Of a stretch of 64,000 nucleotides of DNA, positions 48,709 through 61,841 are shown piece by piece. Positions within the stretch are counted from its first letter, which is position 1, and each line of letters opens with the position of its first letter. A program made the position numbers and the translations under genes. Source of the DNA: Emergomyces orientalis (taxonomy: Eukaryota; Ascomycota; Eurotiomycetes; Onygenales; Ajellomycetaceae); assembly GCA_002110485.1 (NCBI GenBank), contig MOWL01000067.1:2480001-2544000 (forward strand), given 5' to 3'. The notes under the pieces were generated by a model. That model saw only the letters and a list, made by a program, of their open reading frames with translations, had not been told where the DNA came from and ran no database searches.

Positions 48709-50325
48709 TATGGGTTTCAGTAGTGGGTGTGTTTGATGAATTCTGTGTATTTATGTGAGCTGTTGTATCTTTCCTGCTTGATTCTTGTCCGAACATCCTC
48801 TCTTGATGATCTTGATGGTATTACACAAACATACATAAGTGTTACCAATAGAGTATATATGAATATATTCCTTCAAAGATCCATAGGATATTGCCAGAGC
48901 TTCTGGTCACGTGATGTAGTTTTTTTCCACCATATCGCCGTCTCGTAGCTAGCTCTCTTTATTCAATCAAGCTTGCCACCTTCTGTCAGATATACCTCAG
49001 GATGAACAATGGTCATGGTCGCTAATCTTACATTGTTCAGGCTGCCATAAAGCAGGTCTCCTGCCTCTGGTCCACTTTATTCCATCAGCAATGGAAAGAA
49101 AATACCGAAACAAAGAACATCTCCGTCACCCTTAATTTTATCCGTTGCTCAGTAATATTATAGGACATTTCACAAATGGATGTGAAAACTGCAAATATCC
49201 AAAAACCCCAATACTGTTACTGTCATGTACACATGAATATTGCAATGCCAAGTCCCATATTCCTTCATTCTAACAAATTTATTCGCCATTTCTCCCCTCC
49301 TCCCCTCACTATAGTTGGACTTTTCATCCACGTTTGCCATGAAGTAAATTTAGATGTCCACTGTCGTGAAGCCGCAGTTGTGTGTCCTCATAGAAACTTG
49401 AGAAGATGCTTTTGGGAATGCCTTTCAAGACGGGTTTGTCTTCGCCTGACCTGGAGGACAGTCAGAGTAACTATGCTCTCACGTTGCCCCCAAACACGAT
49501 CAAGGTGTGATCTCTCCTGGATTGGTTGCTTGAAGATATAGCGACGTCCAGCAGCACCAATTTAATTCACCAGTGGGCGTGCCATAATCATCGAAAAATT
49601 TGTAACTGATTGTAATTTTCCATGAGCAGAATGGCGGAAATAGTTTAGGAACGCTTGTTTTGTTAAAAATCACCAAGGTAACTAACTGACCGTCGCGACA
49701 AGACAAATCGTTTGTGCGTGATTCCAGGGGGTGCACAACCCTTGATAATTATCCATTGAAAGGTGTGAACATGGAAAGAGAGCCGAGGTAAAAGATCCAC
49801 AAAGATAAATGAATCCGGTGGAGGGACAGAGGAATATGAACCTCATTCCATGCTGGAAGAAGGTATTTTTAGCCAAACAGCATCCCTTGCAAGCCAGCCT
49901 ACCCATTAACCATTCTTCGCCTTATACGATTGCTGCCACTAAATTTTGGGTACGGCCAGCGAATGGCAAACCTCGGAAGGATCATGATGACCTCTTCAAA
50001 TGAATTAATTGTTGAGGATGATTGGAATAATGTAGAATAGAAGCAAAAGAAGAGCAATCTATGCATCACATAATTCCTTACTAACCAAAGCCCCCTAATC
50101 CCAATACGGCAACCAAATGTTTTCTGCCGATTTCGAGCTTCAAAAAAAAAAAAAAAGAAAAAGTCCGAAAGGAAGACAAAAACATAGTTACCCAGCAAGA
50201 TTTATAAGGGCTACAGATCCCAATTCTTTTCAGCGCTCGTCGTCAGTGCTGGTCCGTGGGCACTTCTCTCCCATTTACACCCACTATCCCTCCCAATTGA
50301 CCCCCCGGTGGGCCCTTTAATACCA
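48709..50325. other. Intergenic region
   Basis: 1.6 kb. Short frames at 49176-49541 (+) and 49899-50198 (-) have no recognisable family or splice support. A 14-A run occurs near 50142-50155. Nothing else supported. Confidence 0.5.
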
Positions 50326-51638
50326 ATGGCTTCCTCACTCGCTCCCCGCTACTCCGTCATTTCTTCTCTCTCATCCCGGACCACCACCACCACCCCTCAT
50401 TATATCCACCTCCGACCCTCCCTACAATCTTTCCCCTCCTCACCGTTGCCTTCACGGTGTCTCCTTCTCTCCCGCCGTTCCTTCTCCCACACCACGCAGC
50501 GGGCTGCTTCAATGAACAACGCCCAGATATTGCGGCCACAAGCGCCAGCATCACTTAGCTCGAAAAACCAAGTGAAGCAAGCGCTGAAATCGATCAGGGC
50601 GGAGGACATCCCAGATGATATGGGGCTTTTGCCTGGCACCTTCATCCGGCCTTTGTGGAGGAATATGCCGTCGATATTCAAGTATCCAAAAGAGCGACTG
50701 TGGATGGAGTGGGTTTCACTGAGAGCGAAGTTTCAGGACTTTGTCGGGTGAGTGTGACATATTCATATACCCCCAGTTAAACCTCCTTTAGCAGATAGGG
50801 CGGAGTCCTGCAAAGTATTATAGTTTTTGGTTTCTAGGTTAAAACCCAGCTGACGGATGCCCCTGGCACAATTGTGCCCGTTTAAACCGCCCGATCCAGT
50901 GTCCTAGCCTATTGCAAATATCTCAACAGGAAAAATAAACTCCCTCTCCAGCTCCGGGAGCGAAAGCGCGCCGCTCTCAACCTCTATGAAACCATGTACA
51001 CAGCTTACGCAGCGTGAGTTGCCCAACAGTTCCCAACGGCACAAAAGCTATATAGAAAGTAAAATTCAAAAATTAAAAAATAAAAAATAAAAAAATAAAA
51101 AAAGCCACTCAGCTAACCAAAATCCTGCCAAACCGCAAACCTCAGTGCCGACACCGCAACTCTTCAGACCATCTGTTGCAACGGCCTTCGCGATCAATTT
51201 TTCAAGCGAATCTCCAAGCGACCCCCACGTGGCAAAAAGCTCGTCTGGACTCTGCACAAATTCATAAAATTCCCTTTCTCAACGACCCTGACAGGGGCGC
51301 GCGTGATAGCAGACCGCGCCGCGCAGGTGGGCCACGGTATCGGCATCCGCCAGATCGTCGTGCGAATCCAGAGCCGCCAGTCATTGGTCCGTCCCCCGCC
51401 TCCCGAAACCCGGAACAACGACGCACAGCCGCAAGCTCCTCCGGCAGAGGCGAAGGATCAGGATTCCACGGAGTACATTGTGTTACAGAAGATGCTCGTT
51501 GGGGGAAAAGAGGGCGATTGGAAAGTGTGGGGATTTGCGAACGAGACGAAGATGGAAGATATGGAGACGAATCCGGCGTTTGCGAAAGGGTTGTCGTTAA
51601 AGGAGCGGTTGGAGCTTATGTCTGGAGCGAAATTTTGA
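50326..51638 (+). CDS. MBA1/mL45-like mitochondrial ribosome-associated protein
   Basis: Three exons (50326-50747, 50930-51013, 51146-51638) give 332 residues. The N-terminus is a long Ser/Arg-rich mitochondrial presequence (LLLSRRSFSHTTQRAASMNN). It is followed by the family start LLPGTFIRPLWRNMPSIF, then a Tim44-like domain (LYETMYTAYA, ICCNGLRDQFFKRISKRPP, ARVIADRAAQ, QIVVRIQSRQSL) and the C-terminal YIVLQKMLVGGKEGDWKVWG. In yeast Mba1 is the inner-membrane ribosome receptor for Oxa1-linked insertion; mL45 is its metazoan counterpart. A Pro/Gln-rich loop interrupts the domain near residues 245-270. Confidence 0.88.
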
Positions 51639-52479
51639 GGGATGTGGGGTTGTTTGTCGATGATGGAAGGAGGATAGAGGAGGGAGGAGATATTATGGGT
51701 GATGGGTTTAGAGGTGGGTGATATCTCGCCTGTAGAATATTTTTCGAATTGTGATTTTTGCTTCCGATTTGCTCTAGAATGAGAGCTGGTGCGGTAGCTG
51801 AGAGATTTCTGTTATTTCAAAACATCTGTTTTGGATTTACGTATCAAGCATTGTTGAGCCTACATATGTTACCATTATTCCTCTGCATATTATTCTGTGT
51901 ATAAATAGATCAAACCTGTTGTTCCACTCTCCATACTGCGCACAGAAACAAAATTCCAAACCCCATACAAATGGAAAATGGGGAAGGTGTTTATTGGGTA
52001 TATCTATCTCTCTATATACACCCATGAACGGGGATTAACAAATACAAATCTGTCGAATATTCCATATTCTGCCCTAAAACTTTGGCCATCAATTCAACCC
52101 TCAAAACGGGTAATCAAATCTCAATTCCACCATCACTGACCATCCCCCCTGAACTATAAACAAAAAGTAGGATACCAGCAGCGACAGATATGAAAATGAG
52201 GTCTCCCATTTCGCCTCACCCCCTGTATATGCAGAACAATATAGGTATCGAAAGATAAGCAATTTAATATATTATGTATATGAGAGCAATATATAATCTG
52301 AAAAAAGATAGGACTAGGTATGTACCGTGTCGTCACGAGCCGTCCGAAAAACCAATGCCAAATTCAAGTGTCGGAGCGGTCCACATCGGTATACAGAGCT
52401 AGCCCACGCCTTTGGGTCAAAGATGAAACAGCACACAGGAGGGCCTTACGAGCTGGAACGCCAACATGACCTGTTTCCA
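51639..52479. other. Convergent intergenic region
   Basis: 3' flanks of the MBA1-like gene and the symporter. No gene or RNA seen. Confidence 0.5.
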
Positions 52480-55400
52480 TCACATCTTCAACCATTTGTT
52501 GGCCACCCGCTCCCGCAGAGACGCTTTAGGGCCATGATCAGAGCCGATGTGTCCCTCCTCTACATCTTTATTGGAGGCAAATGAAGGTTCTCCAACACCA
52601 GGCTCAATGGGAGCCATCACCTCATCTGATGAGCGGGGGCGGGAAGGTTGAAGACGTGGCTCTGGCTTGTCCAATGCATCGAATCTGCGATGCTGGTATT
52701 TTGCCAGGAGGAAGTGGTAGCTTAGTCTGAGGATTAGGGCGGCGATTCCAAATAGGATACCCCCGAGCGGGGCGGCGAGGAATGCGCCTGAGGGCGGCTT
52801 TAGTAGCTGTCCGTTGGATCGACAATATACAGGAAAATGGAGAAATATTGTAAGACGGGGTTGGACATACCGAAAACACTCCAATCTTGCGCATAAAGGC
52901 CATTCTCCAGCAAAATCAATTTGGCTCCCGCATGCGCGTTGCCGAAATAAATTGTTCCGAAAATGAAGACAGATAAGATACCGCCTAGCCCTCCAACAAC
53001 AACCTCGAACCCCGTCCACCAATAAACTTTATCCCATAGTCCGAAAACCAGCACGGGAATCGAAGAAGCAGACACGAGATCGGATATCAAGAAAATCTGT
53101 AGCACGCTAGGAGACTTGAGCGCGACAACTACCACGGGAATGATACACAAGACGACGAGAATGCGCACATATATCAGCGGTAGGCGGTTGCGGAAGAGAT
53201 CGTTACTACCCGTGCTGACCATGGCAGACTGCAAGCTGTCAAAGGCTGCGGTGCTAAGGGAGACGGTCATGACGACTACGATACCGACGACCCATCCGGG
53301 AAGTTTCTCAAGAAGCAGGAAAAAGGCAATCGAGCCCAATTGGGGTGGATCACCGGGCCATGCGCCAGACCATGCGGCAAGTAACCCCGTCACACCGACC
53401 AGGATGAGGATGCAAAACACAGCGCCACTAGCAATGGATACACCGATACGCAGGTCGCGATCGGTCTTAGAGGCGAAAGTGCGCAGCCAAAAGTTGGATA
53501 GAAAGAAATCGTTGGTCAAGATGGCTATGGGGAGGATGTATATCAATTGCCAGCCGAGGAGGGATGGTTCCAAAAACCCAGATGATTCGATGAGGGAGCG
53601 GTCAATTTTGATCTCTGTGCCGACGGTGATAACGGCGATGATGATAAGGCCCACGACCATTGCTCCTTGGACATTGTCGGTGACAAATGATACTTTGAAA
53701 CCACCTAGTGATGTGTAGATTGTCGTCACGACAACTTCAACTATCACCACTGGCAATCCGTCAAGTCCTGTGAGGGCATTGATTATCTGTTGTAGGGCAG
53801 AGAGTTCCGCAACCATATACAGGAACAACGTGATCAATCTATCCGATGCAAATTAGATTTCCCAACCGAAGCAAAAACGGCGGATGGAGTTAGAAACATA
53901 CGTCAGTATGCTGAGGTATATGCCAGCCACAAGCCCATATCTCTGCCTGGCCCATTCAGTCAATACAAACCCCTCGGGACATTTTTGGCGAATAATTGGC
54001 CCCAAATAACCAAAAACCAACAACGGCAGTGACGAAGCTAACCCATAAACAACTAAACCCTGGACACCGGCAATGGTCGCGATTTCAGGGTATGTAAATA
54101 AAATTCCTGATCCAAGAGCTGCAAGAAGTAACAGGAAAAAAAGCACGCGGATTCCTAAAGGTTAGCATATTCACATAATGACGATAAAAACGAATGTTAA
54201 AGAAAAGGAGGGGAGAAGCGGCAGCACGTTTCCCACGCAAGCATTAACTTGGTCGAGTGTTCAACGGTACAATCTCAGCATCATGCCTGCATTGTATACG
54301 CGATAATCTCTCCAGGTATGAAAAAAAAAAAAACAATAGCACCGTCAAGAAGCCATTGTCCCCAGAGGTAGATTATCAAGTGTATCCAATGCCGCAATCA
54401 GCGCCCGTAGTGAAGCCGCAGCAGATGCTGCTCTGGACCCACCGTTCTGGAAGAAAGGGAAGGCAGGAATATATATATATGATAACGGGAAAATCTGCGC
54501 GTTGGTTCTGCGAAGCATATCTGTGTAGATGACTTCCATTTCTTCTGTCCCTAGTTCCCCATGGCCCGCAAGCCCAGAACAGCACCCACTGAACTGAACG
54601 CTCGAATACGAACCTGTTCTATGCTGCAACGGATATATCACCAATCCGTACTCGTATAAATTCCATCGTCCTTCCCTCGTCCGCTAATCTCTTCCACCAC
54701 TTCTTGTTCGGTATGCTTAAATGCAGTTTTACTCATGAAGTTGGGGTCAGGAATAGCTGTTGATGGGATACGTTATCGGCCACGGAATCTTGCCTCTGGC
54801 ACGGTTTTTTTTCCGTTTCCGCCAGCGCCATGGTGTTTTGCTTAACTCCGCATTTGTTTTGCTGCCGCTTCTCATAGAGGAGGAAGCAATTGGGGCGCAA
54901 CAGCGCATTGTTTGCGCAACTCACCGGACGCGATAAAGTTCAGAGCAAGCGGAATTGCTATATAAGGTAACGATGACATGTATTAGCCAGTCCACGAGAA
55001 GTTGATCGAGAAGCAATGAGTGAACAAAAAAGGGGGGGTTGATAAGGGTGGGTAGGGTAGGTGGAGGGGGTAGCGGGGCGCATTTATTAAAAAAATCCAC
55101 CAAGGGCAAAGGGTATGTAGGTAGAGAGCTGGTAGTTAATGCGCGGCTTTTGTTTTTCTAACCCTTCTGTGTGCCATTGCTAGACACGAAATCCTTGGTG
55201 CTTTGCTTTCGAAGTCGATATGCGATATAGAGACCAAGGGAACTGTGTGAAAATCCACGGAGTTAGTCCCCACTATATTTAAACACAAAAAAGGGAGCAT
55301 AACGAAGGGGGATATGGGGTATCTGAGAGAGGTCATACAGGAAAGCTCCAAGTGTCAAATAGATCAAGGCATTTGATGCCTGGAAGGACGGTTTGCCCAT
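52480..55400 (-). CDS. Sodium:solute symporter family transporter
   Basis: Five exons on the complement: 55339-55400, 55163-55242, 53902-54154, 52871-53838 and 52480-52787. They sum to 1671 nt, giving 556 residues with matching phases. The start MGKPSFQASNALIYLTLGAF leads through GLYIAYRLRKQSTKDFVSSN to the family stretch SGILFTYPEIATIAGVQG. Motifs such as GFVLTEWARQRYG, MVAELSALQQIINALTG, TTIYTSLGGFKVSFVTDN and STAAFDSLQSAMVSTGSNDL mark the SSS fold, with about 12-13 membrane helices. The C-terminal tail is cytosolic and charged. Substrate cannot be told; fungal members include urea/polyamine and uncharacterised types. The second intron is 1008 nt while the other three are 63-96 nt, so the first two exons are easily missed. 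Confidence 0.88.
54155..55162 (-). other. Unusually long intron of the symporter gene
   Basis: Bounded by GTTAGA at the donor and CTTTAG at the acceptor on the minus strand. It contains poly(A)/poly(T) runs and short frames (for example 54733-54924 and 54345-54644, both minus) without family signal. No inverted repeats or transposase remnants were recognised. Confidence 0.75.
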
Positions 55401-56084
55401 ATCTGGGCTGCTCAGTCGCAATGTGTGGACGGAAGCTCTAGTAGCAAAGCAAGAGATTGTCAATAATGATATGGTAGAGGTGTGAGGTGAAGTGGCAATA
55501 TTCACGAAAAATAAGACGAAGCCGAGAAAGAAAAAAAAGAAAAGTAAAGAGAGAGAAAAACTAGAATGAGGGGAAATAAACGTTTTTCTTTCTTTTTTCT
55601 GTCATCCCACAGGCGTTGCTTGATAAATAATTGTGCGCCAGCTGAGCAGTTTATGTCATCGTCCGGTGAGAGGGAAAAGAAGCCGGGCTTGGCGCTATAG
55701 TCGGGATATCACGTGGGGGTTGTGGCTGCGACAGTTTGCTTTTGTATTATTGTATTATCAGGGAATAACTCAAATGAGGCAAGTCTAGGTAGTTGACGAT
55801 ATATCAGTGTAGATAGCTAATAATATGCCTAGGTACCTCGCCATAGTGAAGCGAAAAATAATAAAGAAGGAGTTATACATGAAACATGGGACGGATGCAG
55901 CAGTTAATATCGCCGTAACATCGATCAACATATCGAAAATAAAAAGGATAGGTTAGGTGTATATGATAGTAAAGATAAAAATAAAATCCCAGGGACTCTC
56001 GGCATGCGAAAACCGAAAACAAACAGGAGGGGCGCATAACATAGAAAAGAATGGGGCATGGGCATGGGTAACGGGCCCATGGTT
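55401..56084. other. Intergenic region between the symporter and the RhoGAP gene
   Basis: Promoter of the symporter (reading leftwards) and 3' flank of the Rgd1-like gene. Purine-rich tract at about 55505-55560. No gene seen. Confidence 0.5.
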
Positions 56085-58834
56085 TTAATCCTCGTCGAAA
56101 ATCTGGAACGTATTCTGCAGAATGGTCTCTATAACACGTGCCTGCCAACCCGAATCTGCAATGTTATGGCCGGCATTGGAACCCATCAGAGTGAGACTGA
56201 GATATTTGAATTAGCACGCTGTATCACGGGTAATGAGATCAGATGGTGGACTCACCCAAAGCTTATAGCGATGTTGCCCGCATTCATTCTGTTCTCAGCA
56301 GACCGTTCGTGGACGTGGTTGAGATGCTGTAATACATTCAGAAAGCAATTAGCAACATGGGAAAAAGGAGCTAACCCCCTTTAACTTGAAAGATGACTCT
56401 AAAACAGAACAGGGTACAAAGGAACTAACCAAAACCAACGCCCGGAGTGTAGCATAATTCGGATCCGGGAGATTGTTAATAAGCGCATGCAAAGCATCGC
56501 GGCGTTGGATGTCATCGTCGCGACCTATAATTTCCCAACGATGACATGTATTAGAAATTATTCCAAATAGTGTAATAGGATAAAATTCTGCATCACGTAC
56601 GGGCAGCATTGATGAAATCCGCATAATACTTATTCGTGAATAGCGGATCAGGAAGCTCTCTAAAGAACTGCTTTAAGAGCCCAGCTACGCTATTGACGTC
56701 ATGGAAGAAGTTCTCCGGGTTTGTGAAATCGACTTGGGAGGAGTCTGTGTATAGTATTCCATTTTTGCGTTAGGCGGATGAATGAATCAATGATAAAAGG
56801 TAGAGAATGAATCATGCATACCATTATCGAACAGAGCCTTCAAATGCGCGATGTGATTAGTATTACCAGAGAGACGATAGATACCCTCGACATTGAGCCC
56901 GAAGAGCTCAATCCCCTGAATGCACTGGTACACAATCATGGGGATAGCGGTCCCATCTCTCTGGAACAAATCTTCCAGCGAAACGCCGAATACAGGGTTC
57001 AACGGTGGTAAATCTGCACCATACCCGTTCTTGACTATCGACTGGCGTTCCGGAGGAGGTTGCGGTTGCATCGGTGAATAAGGTCGGTACGGTGACGGCA
57101 TGTGGCCTGGACCTGACGGTGGATATTGCTGTTGCGGTGGCAGTTGTCCCGGTGCTTGGTGTGGCACACCGAATGACTCTTGCTGCGACGGTGGCTGATA
57201 TGGTGGTTGATATGGTGGCTGATATGGCGGTTGATATGGCGGTTGATATGGCAGTTGCTGCGGTTGTTGGAAAGTGTGTGGAGAGTGCTGATGCTGGATG
57301 GGAGTGGTTGCAGACTGCGGGGGCGTAGAGTTGAACGTAGGTCCTGAAAGCTGCGGAGGAGCATGGGCAAGTGGTGCAGTACCGGGCTGGTTAATCGTTT
57401 GTATAGGGGCTGGCTGCGGAGGAGGGGCCACAAGTGTCTAAGAATACATGTTAGATGAAAAATAAATTGAAAATAAAAATAAGGATTTGAATATCAAATC
57501 TCCACTGGAGTATACGAACTGGATGCTTCTCATATTTGACCTGTGTCGACCCCGAGGCAATCTTTGACGCATGAGTCAAGACATAGCTCTTGAAATCTTT
57601 CTCATTATCTACCTGAGACGCAACGTCGCGTAGACTTTTGAACACTGGAGCATTGGCATCGGCACTGTCCTTAAAGGGGCTCACGCAAAGACCGTTCCCA
57701 AGCAAAAGCTTCTCGGTGAACGTGGCTAGAGACAAAATATCAGTCGTCAAATGCCACATCGCAACATCTCTCGCCCTTTCAAAGAGGAAAATAACCAATA
57801 CATACCGAATTTCTGCATCTGAAGGCCAAGCCCCGAATCACCCTCTGAGATCAAATCCTGCAACGCGCGCACTGCTTGCGGCCTCAAGCTCGAGATAAGC
57901 TCATTCTTCTGGCTTTGCGCAGTCTGGACCTTGGACGCATATTCCGTATCCGAATTCTGGACTTTGCGCAACAGATCCTGCTCATGCTGCGCCGCAGACT
58001 TCGGCCCCTTCAAGCCAAATTTACCAGGTTGGGTGTCGCCAGTTCGAGCCCGGTCATATTGTTCTGCGAGGGAGTTGTATTTCGCCTTCGCCTTTTCCGC
58101 CATGATTTCCGCATCCTGCACACGTTTTTCCGCATTCAGCCCGTTCTGCTTCCAGTGTTTTCGCCCCCGTTCCATGTTCGCAGCCAGCTCGTTCAGGTCA
58201 TCGGACATCTGTTGCAAGGAGAGCGCAAACTGGAGGCCATGGTCGGCCATGCGGTCATGGATACGGTTTATCTCCTCACAGCTGGTTGAGAATGTGCCTT
58301 GGCGATTATCAATGCGATGAGCAGAGTCATGTACGGCGCGTGCGAGCTTTTTGAGACCTTGCGCATGTTCTTCTTCTATGACGGATCGCTTGCGGAGGAA
58401 ACTCGAGAAGTCCTGGATTTGTTTGAAAATCAATTGGTCATTGGGAGGTTCGACGATTGAAGGATGAAGAGGGGGGTAGGGGGTTATGATGACGAACCCT
58501 GGTGGATGCGATGGTTTGCTTCAATCTGGTTAATAGGATCGAAACTCCAATCTGTTCGAGAAATAGAGTCATTAGCTAAATATGATCTCCGCTACTTCAA
58601 AATGATCCGCTGTATATTAGGCGCGGATAACCCAAAAAGTTGATCTTGTCTGCATACATCCGACTGTAGGACTTTCTCCAACTGAGCCATCTCCTCAGGA
58701 TTAACGGCAGGCGCTGGTTCTGGCGATGCTGTTTTCTCCGGCGGCGACGGTGGGGGGGGAGGTAATTCGCTCTCTAATTTTGGGGAGCCATCTGGCGCAG
58801 GGGAATCGTCGGGAGGAGGAGCGCCGTCTGCCAT
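56085..58834 (-). CDS. RGD1: F-BAR and RhoGAP domain protein, Rgd1 type
   Basis: Nine exons on the complement: 58658-58834, 58498-58551, 57806-58412, 57520-57725, 56822-57437, 56601-56744, 56430-56524, 56256-56326 and 56085-56196. They sum to 2082 nt, giving 693 residues. The N-terminus is Pro/Glu-rich. The F-BAR domain spans about 75-350 (FLRKRSVIEEEHAQGLKKLA, RGRKHWKQNGLNAEKRVQDA). A Pro/Gln linker carries a YQPP tandem repeat. The RhoGAP domain (about 470-690) has FGVSLEDLFQRDG, GIYRLSGN with the arginine finger, GLLKQFFRELPDPLF and NRMNAGNIAISFG. The usual FGPTLM appears as FGLTLM here. Rgd1 proteins bind phosphoinositide membranes and inactivate Rho3/Rho4, acting in polarity and stress survival. 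Confidence 0.94.
57197..57256 (-). repeat. 12-bp coding tandem repeat (YQPP units)
   Basis: Five consecutive 12-bp units inside the Rgd1-like linker, differing only at silent or near-silent positions, encoding (YQPP)n on the minus strand. Such repeats expand and contract easily, so linker length may vary between strains. Confidence 0.9.
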
Positions 58835-61815
58835 GGCGTATATATGGGATATGTACAGCTGGTTGGGTATCTGGAGAGTAGAGTTGGGAGTGTTATCAAA
58901 GCAAAGGCCTCATCGTCCAATTCTTCAGTCCTGCGTGTCGCTGCGACGGGCTGCTGAGGCGGATGGTGGCTGGTTGTTGGAGGTGTGTTTGTTGGCGTCG
59001 TCGGGGGGCGGAATTATGTGGGCCAGGAAGAGCTTAGTTGGGTGAGGTTAGTTGGGCTTAACTGCGTTAGTGACCGCTAGCGGGCGGCTTCAGGGGCTGA
59101 TCTGATCTTCGCGAGTAAATTATTAGTGAATAGAACTGGCACACGACTCCTTCGTTATTTACAACTTAAATATTACTACCTTCTATTAGTTATTTATTAT
59201 TGTTCTTTGCTTGGAATTATATCATCGTATCAAGGTTCAAGTGGGTGGATTCCCCCTTCTCAAAGCACCTTCTGTCATACAAAGCACAAGATACAAGATA
59301 ACTGCATATCCCAAGTGTAGTTACATGTCCAACCATGGCATCCATGAATGCATGCATCTTGTTCTATTTTAATCCTCTGTAACCCAAGTAGCTACATAGT
59401 AAAGCTTTGCCCAACCGACCGTTATTTCTGTCACTTTGTGCCTTAGGCCCCTTGCATAGGTTCGCCATTATTCCATGCTGTGTGTGGGGCGACAGGATGG
59501 TGTCTAATATACGGGCAAATTATGATTATTATGCCAGGGATTTATTTGTTATTGCCTCTTAGGTCCAAGCCAAATGAGAAATTTAAAAGGGCTCTGCAGA
59601 GCAGGATGGAGCATTAACCAGACATTGCAAAATATACTTATTTATATAAAATTATACACATAGAGACATAGGTATATACTCTCTGAAAATTCTTTCTCTC
59701 GTAAAGTATGCTTCAAGCCCCTGATATGCCTTCTTTTTGCCTCAAACGAGTGATAGAACCCAACACGTGTCAGCGTGTAAAGGCGAATATGTGCTTTCAT
59801 GAAACAGCACCACGAAATAAATACCAGCATATGCCCGAGCCATGGCTTTAGTATGTTATTCAGCACACCAAACGAGGGGCGGAGTGTTAGTGATAGCTAG
59901 TCAACGAAGAGAAATCAGAAACTGTTGCCATATATGTAGGACGTGCATTGCAGTCCGTGGTTGCCAATTGTAAGTGGTTTGCTTCACGACAAAGTAGATG
60001 CTGGAAGACTCAGTCGAGTATTTCAAGAAGAGGACAGTTTCATGGCCAGGTATTGTCTGGTCTCACAGGGTAAATGTAGCGAAGCCGTAACATCATATAG
60101 TAGGGTAGGAACGCGGATGAAGTAAGAAAAGCGGGCAACATGTCGGAGAACATAAGCTCATTATGCCCACGATGCAGGCAATTGTTGCATTTTCACGCAT
60201 CCCATACCAGAAATGTACGTCGCCAGGGGGCCGACAGTAAACTAGGTCCCCTGGTACCTGTACCAATATGATTGTGGCCTTCGATTCACAGAAATTATCT
60301 CGGAGATAGACGGCTTCCGCTGGAGAGAAGGATGGTCAAGAAATGACCGCAAGCGGGGAGTTGTTAATTATCCCTTCTTACAGCTGGCCTAAACGCCAAG
60401 AGAGAAGAGTCGAAAGTTGCAGGAAGAGGATTACGGGAGAGGCATCTCTGCCCGGCTAAATTCGGGTCATCACCGATGTTGAGGTCTGGGAAAATGTTGA
60501 TGCGCAATGCAGACCTGGCCTGCCCTCTAACTTTAACGGCAGCTCAATTCCACACCGAATTTTTTCGATTTCTTCGACATGCAACCCAAGTTGTATATGG
60601 GTTGGAACCACACATGAAAACACAACCCTCCAGGGGCATTACGAAAGTGGTTTCGAACGCTTCCTCGCTCATCATGAACTCGTTCTGCGTGCAACTGTTA
60701 CGCAAAGACTAGGAAGAAAACACGAAATACTGCTAGCCGGGGTCCTAAGTAATGGTTCGACGGTCTGCTCGCGCGTATCGCATCACTGGAACATCAAGCA
60801 ACAAATGTAGAAATTTTTCGGGTTCCGCTCCGCACACAGCTTGCAACATTTGAACTTACCTCTTGTCATTTTTTTCTGAAGTGGCAAATAAGCGTGAATT
60901 TATAATTATATCGCTTGGTTATGATTGTCGAGTGAATCATCAGTTATGATGGTGGGGGTACAAACACTCCTGCAGTGGCACCTTTCACGGAAAAGATGGG
61001 TTCGCGACTGCGCCACCGAAAACGTAGCTGCGACTCCATCATCGCCTCCCACCTAGGAAAAAAGGGTGCCCATGCGAGTTGCAAGCCTCCCCACAGGCGC
61101 AGGAGCCCAGGAATACCACCTCAGGAGTGTGAGGGGTTGCTGAACTGATCAATATGCATACTGTGGACGGTCGGATTGTTTTCGAATGCGAATGGGCTTC
61201 CCTATCCCCTATCGCCTCCACGAGAAATTATTCCTTCAAGTCTCGTAAGAAATTCCTTCTTAGATTCGTCTAAATGGCTATCCTATAAGATCTCCAATTC
61301 TTAGGTCTGTTGAACATACTTATTTCTCCGCGTCTCCATCAGGGAGCCTGCATATTTCCCCAGCCTTACCGGCGTGAATAGTGATGTAGAAAATACTAGA
61401 TTCGCTTCTCCAGGGGTGCAGTTTGAGCCATGTCTCTTGAACGGAGATGGCAAAAGTGAAATGCTTTGCAAAGAAAGTGGTATTTGTCTGAGAGGTGGAG
61501 TCCAGCAAATGCAAATGCCAGGGCACTACGGTTTGATGAGGGGTTCCTTCTGCAGGCAGTGAATTTCAACCTGGCCTGCATACTGAAGATACGAGCGCCG
61601 TCGACATGTCAAAGTGGAGTCCAAAGGGCTGTGCGGAGGGGCTGGTACTGACACGATCAGGCCGCAGAAACAGGAGCCCGGTATCGAAAAAGCTTTCCCA
61701 TTTAACTCACAAATCTCTAACCGGCCATATGCTCGGAGGGTTGTTTTCTCGTTTGATATTTCCCATACCACCTCAAATAATTTCGCCATGGGGTAACATG
61801 TTCTCTTCCGGAGGC

Positions 61816-61841
61816 AAAAAAAAAAAAAAAAAAAAAAAAAA
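61816..61841 (+). repeat. 26-nt poly(A) tract
   Basis: An uninterrupted run of A, the longest homopolymer in the window. It could mark the tail of a retroposed sequence, but no target duplication or upstream retroelement ORF was recognised. Confidence 0.9.

Noticed and set aside
54345..54924. Short minus-strand frames upstream of the symporter body as its N-terminus
   Set aside because: They do not match the symporter family, while exons at 55163-55242 and 55339-55400 do and fit in phase.
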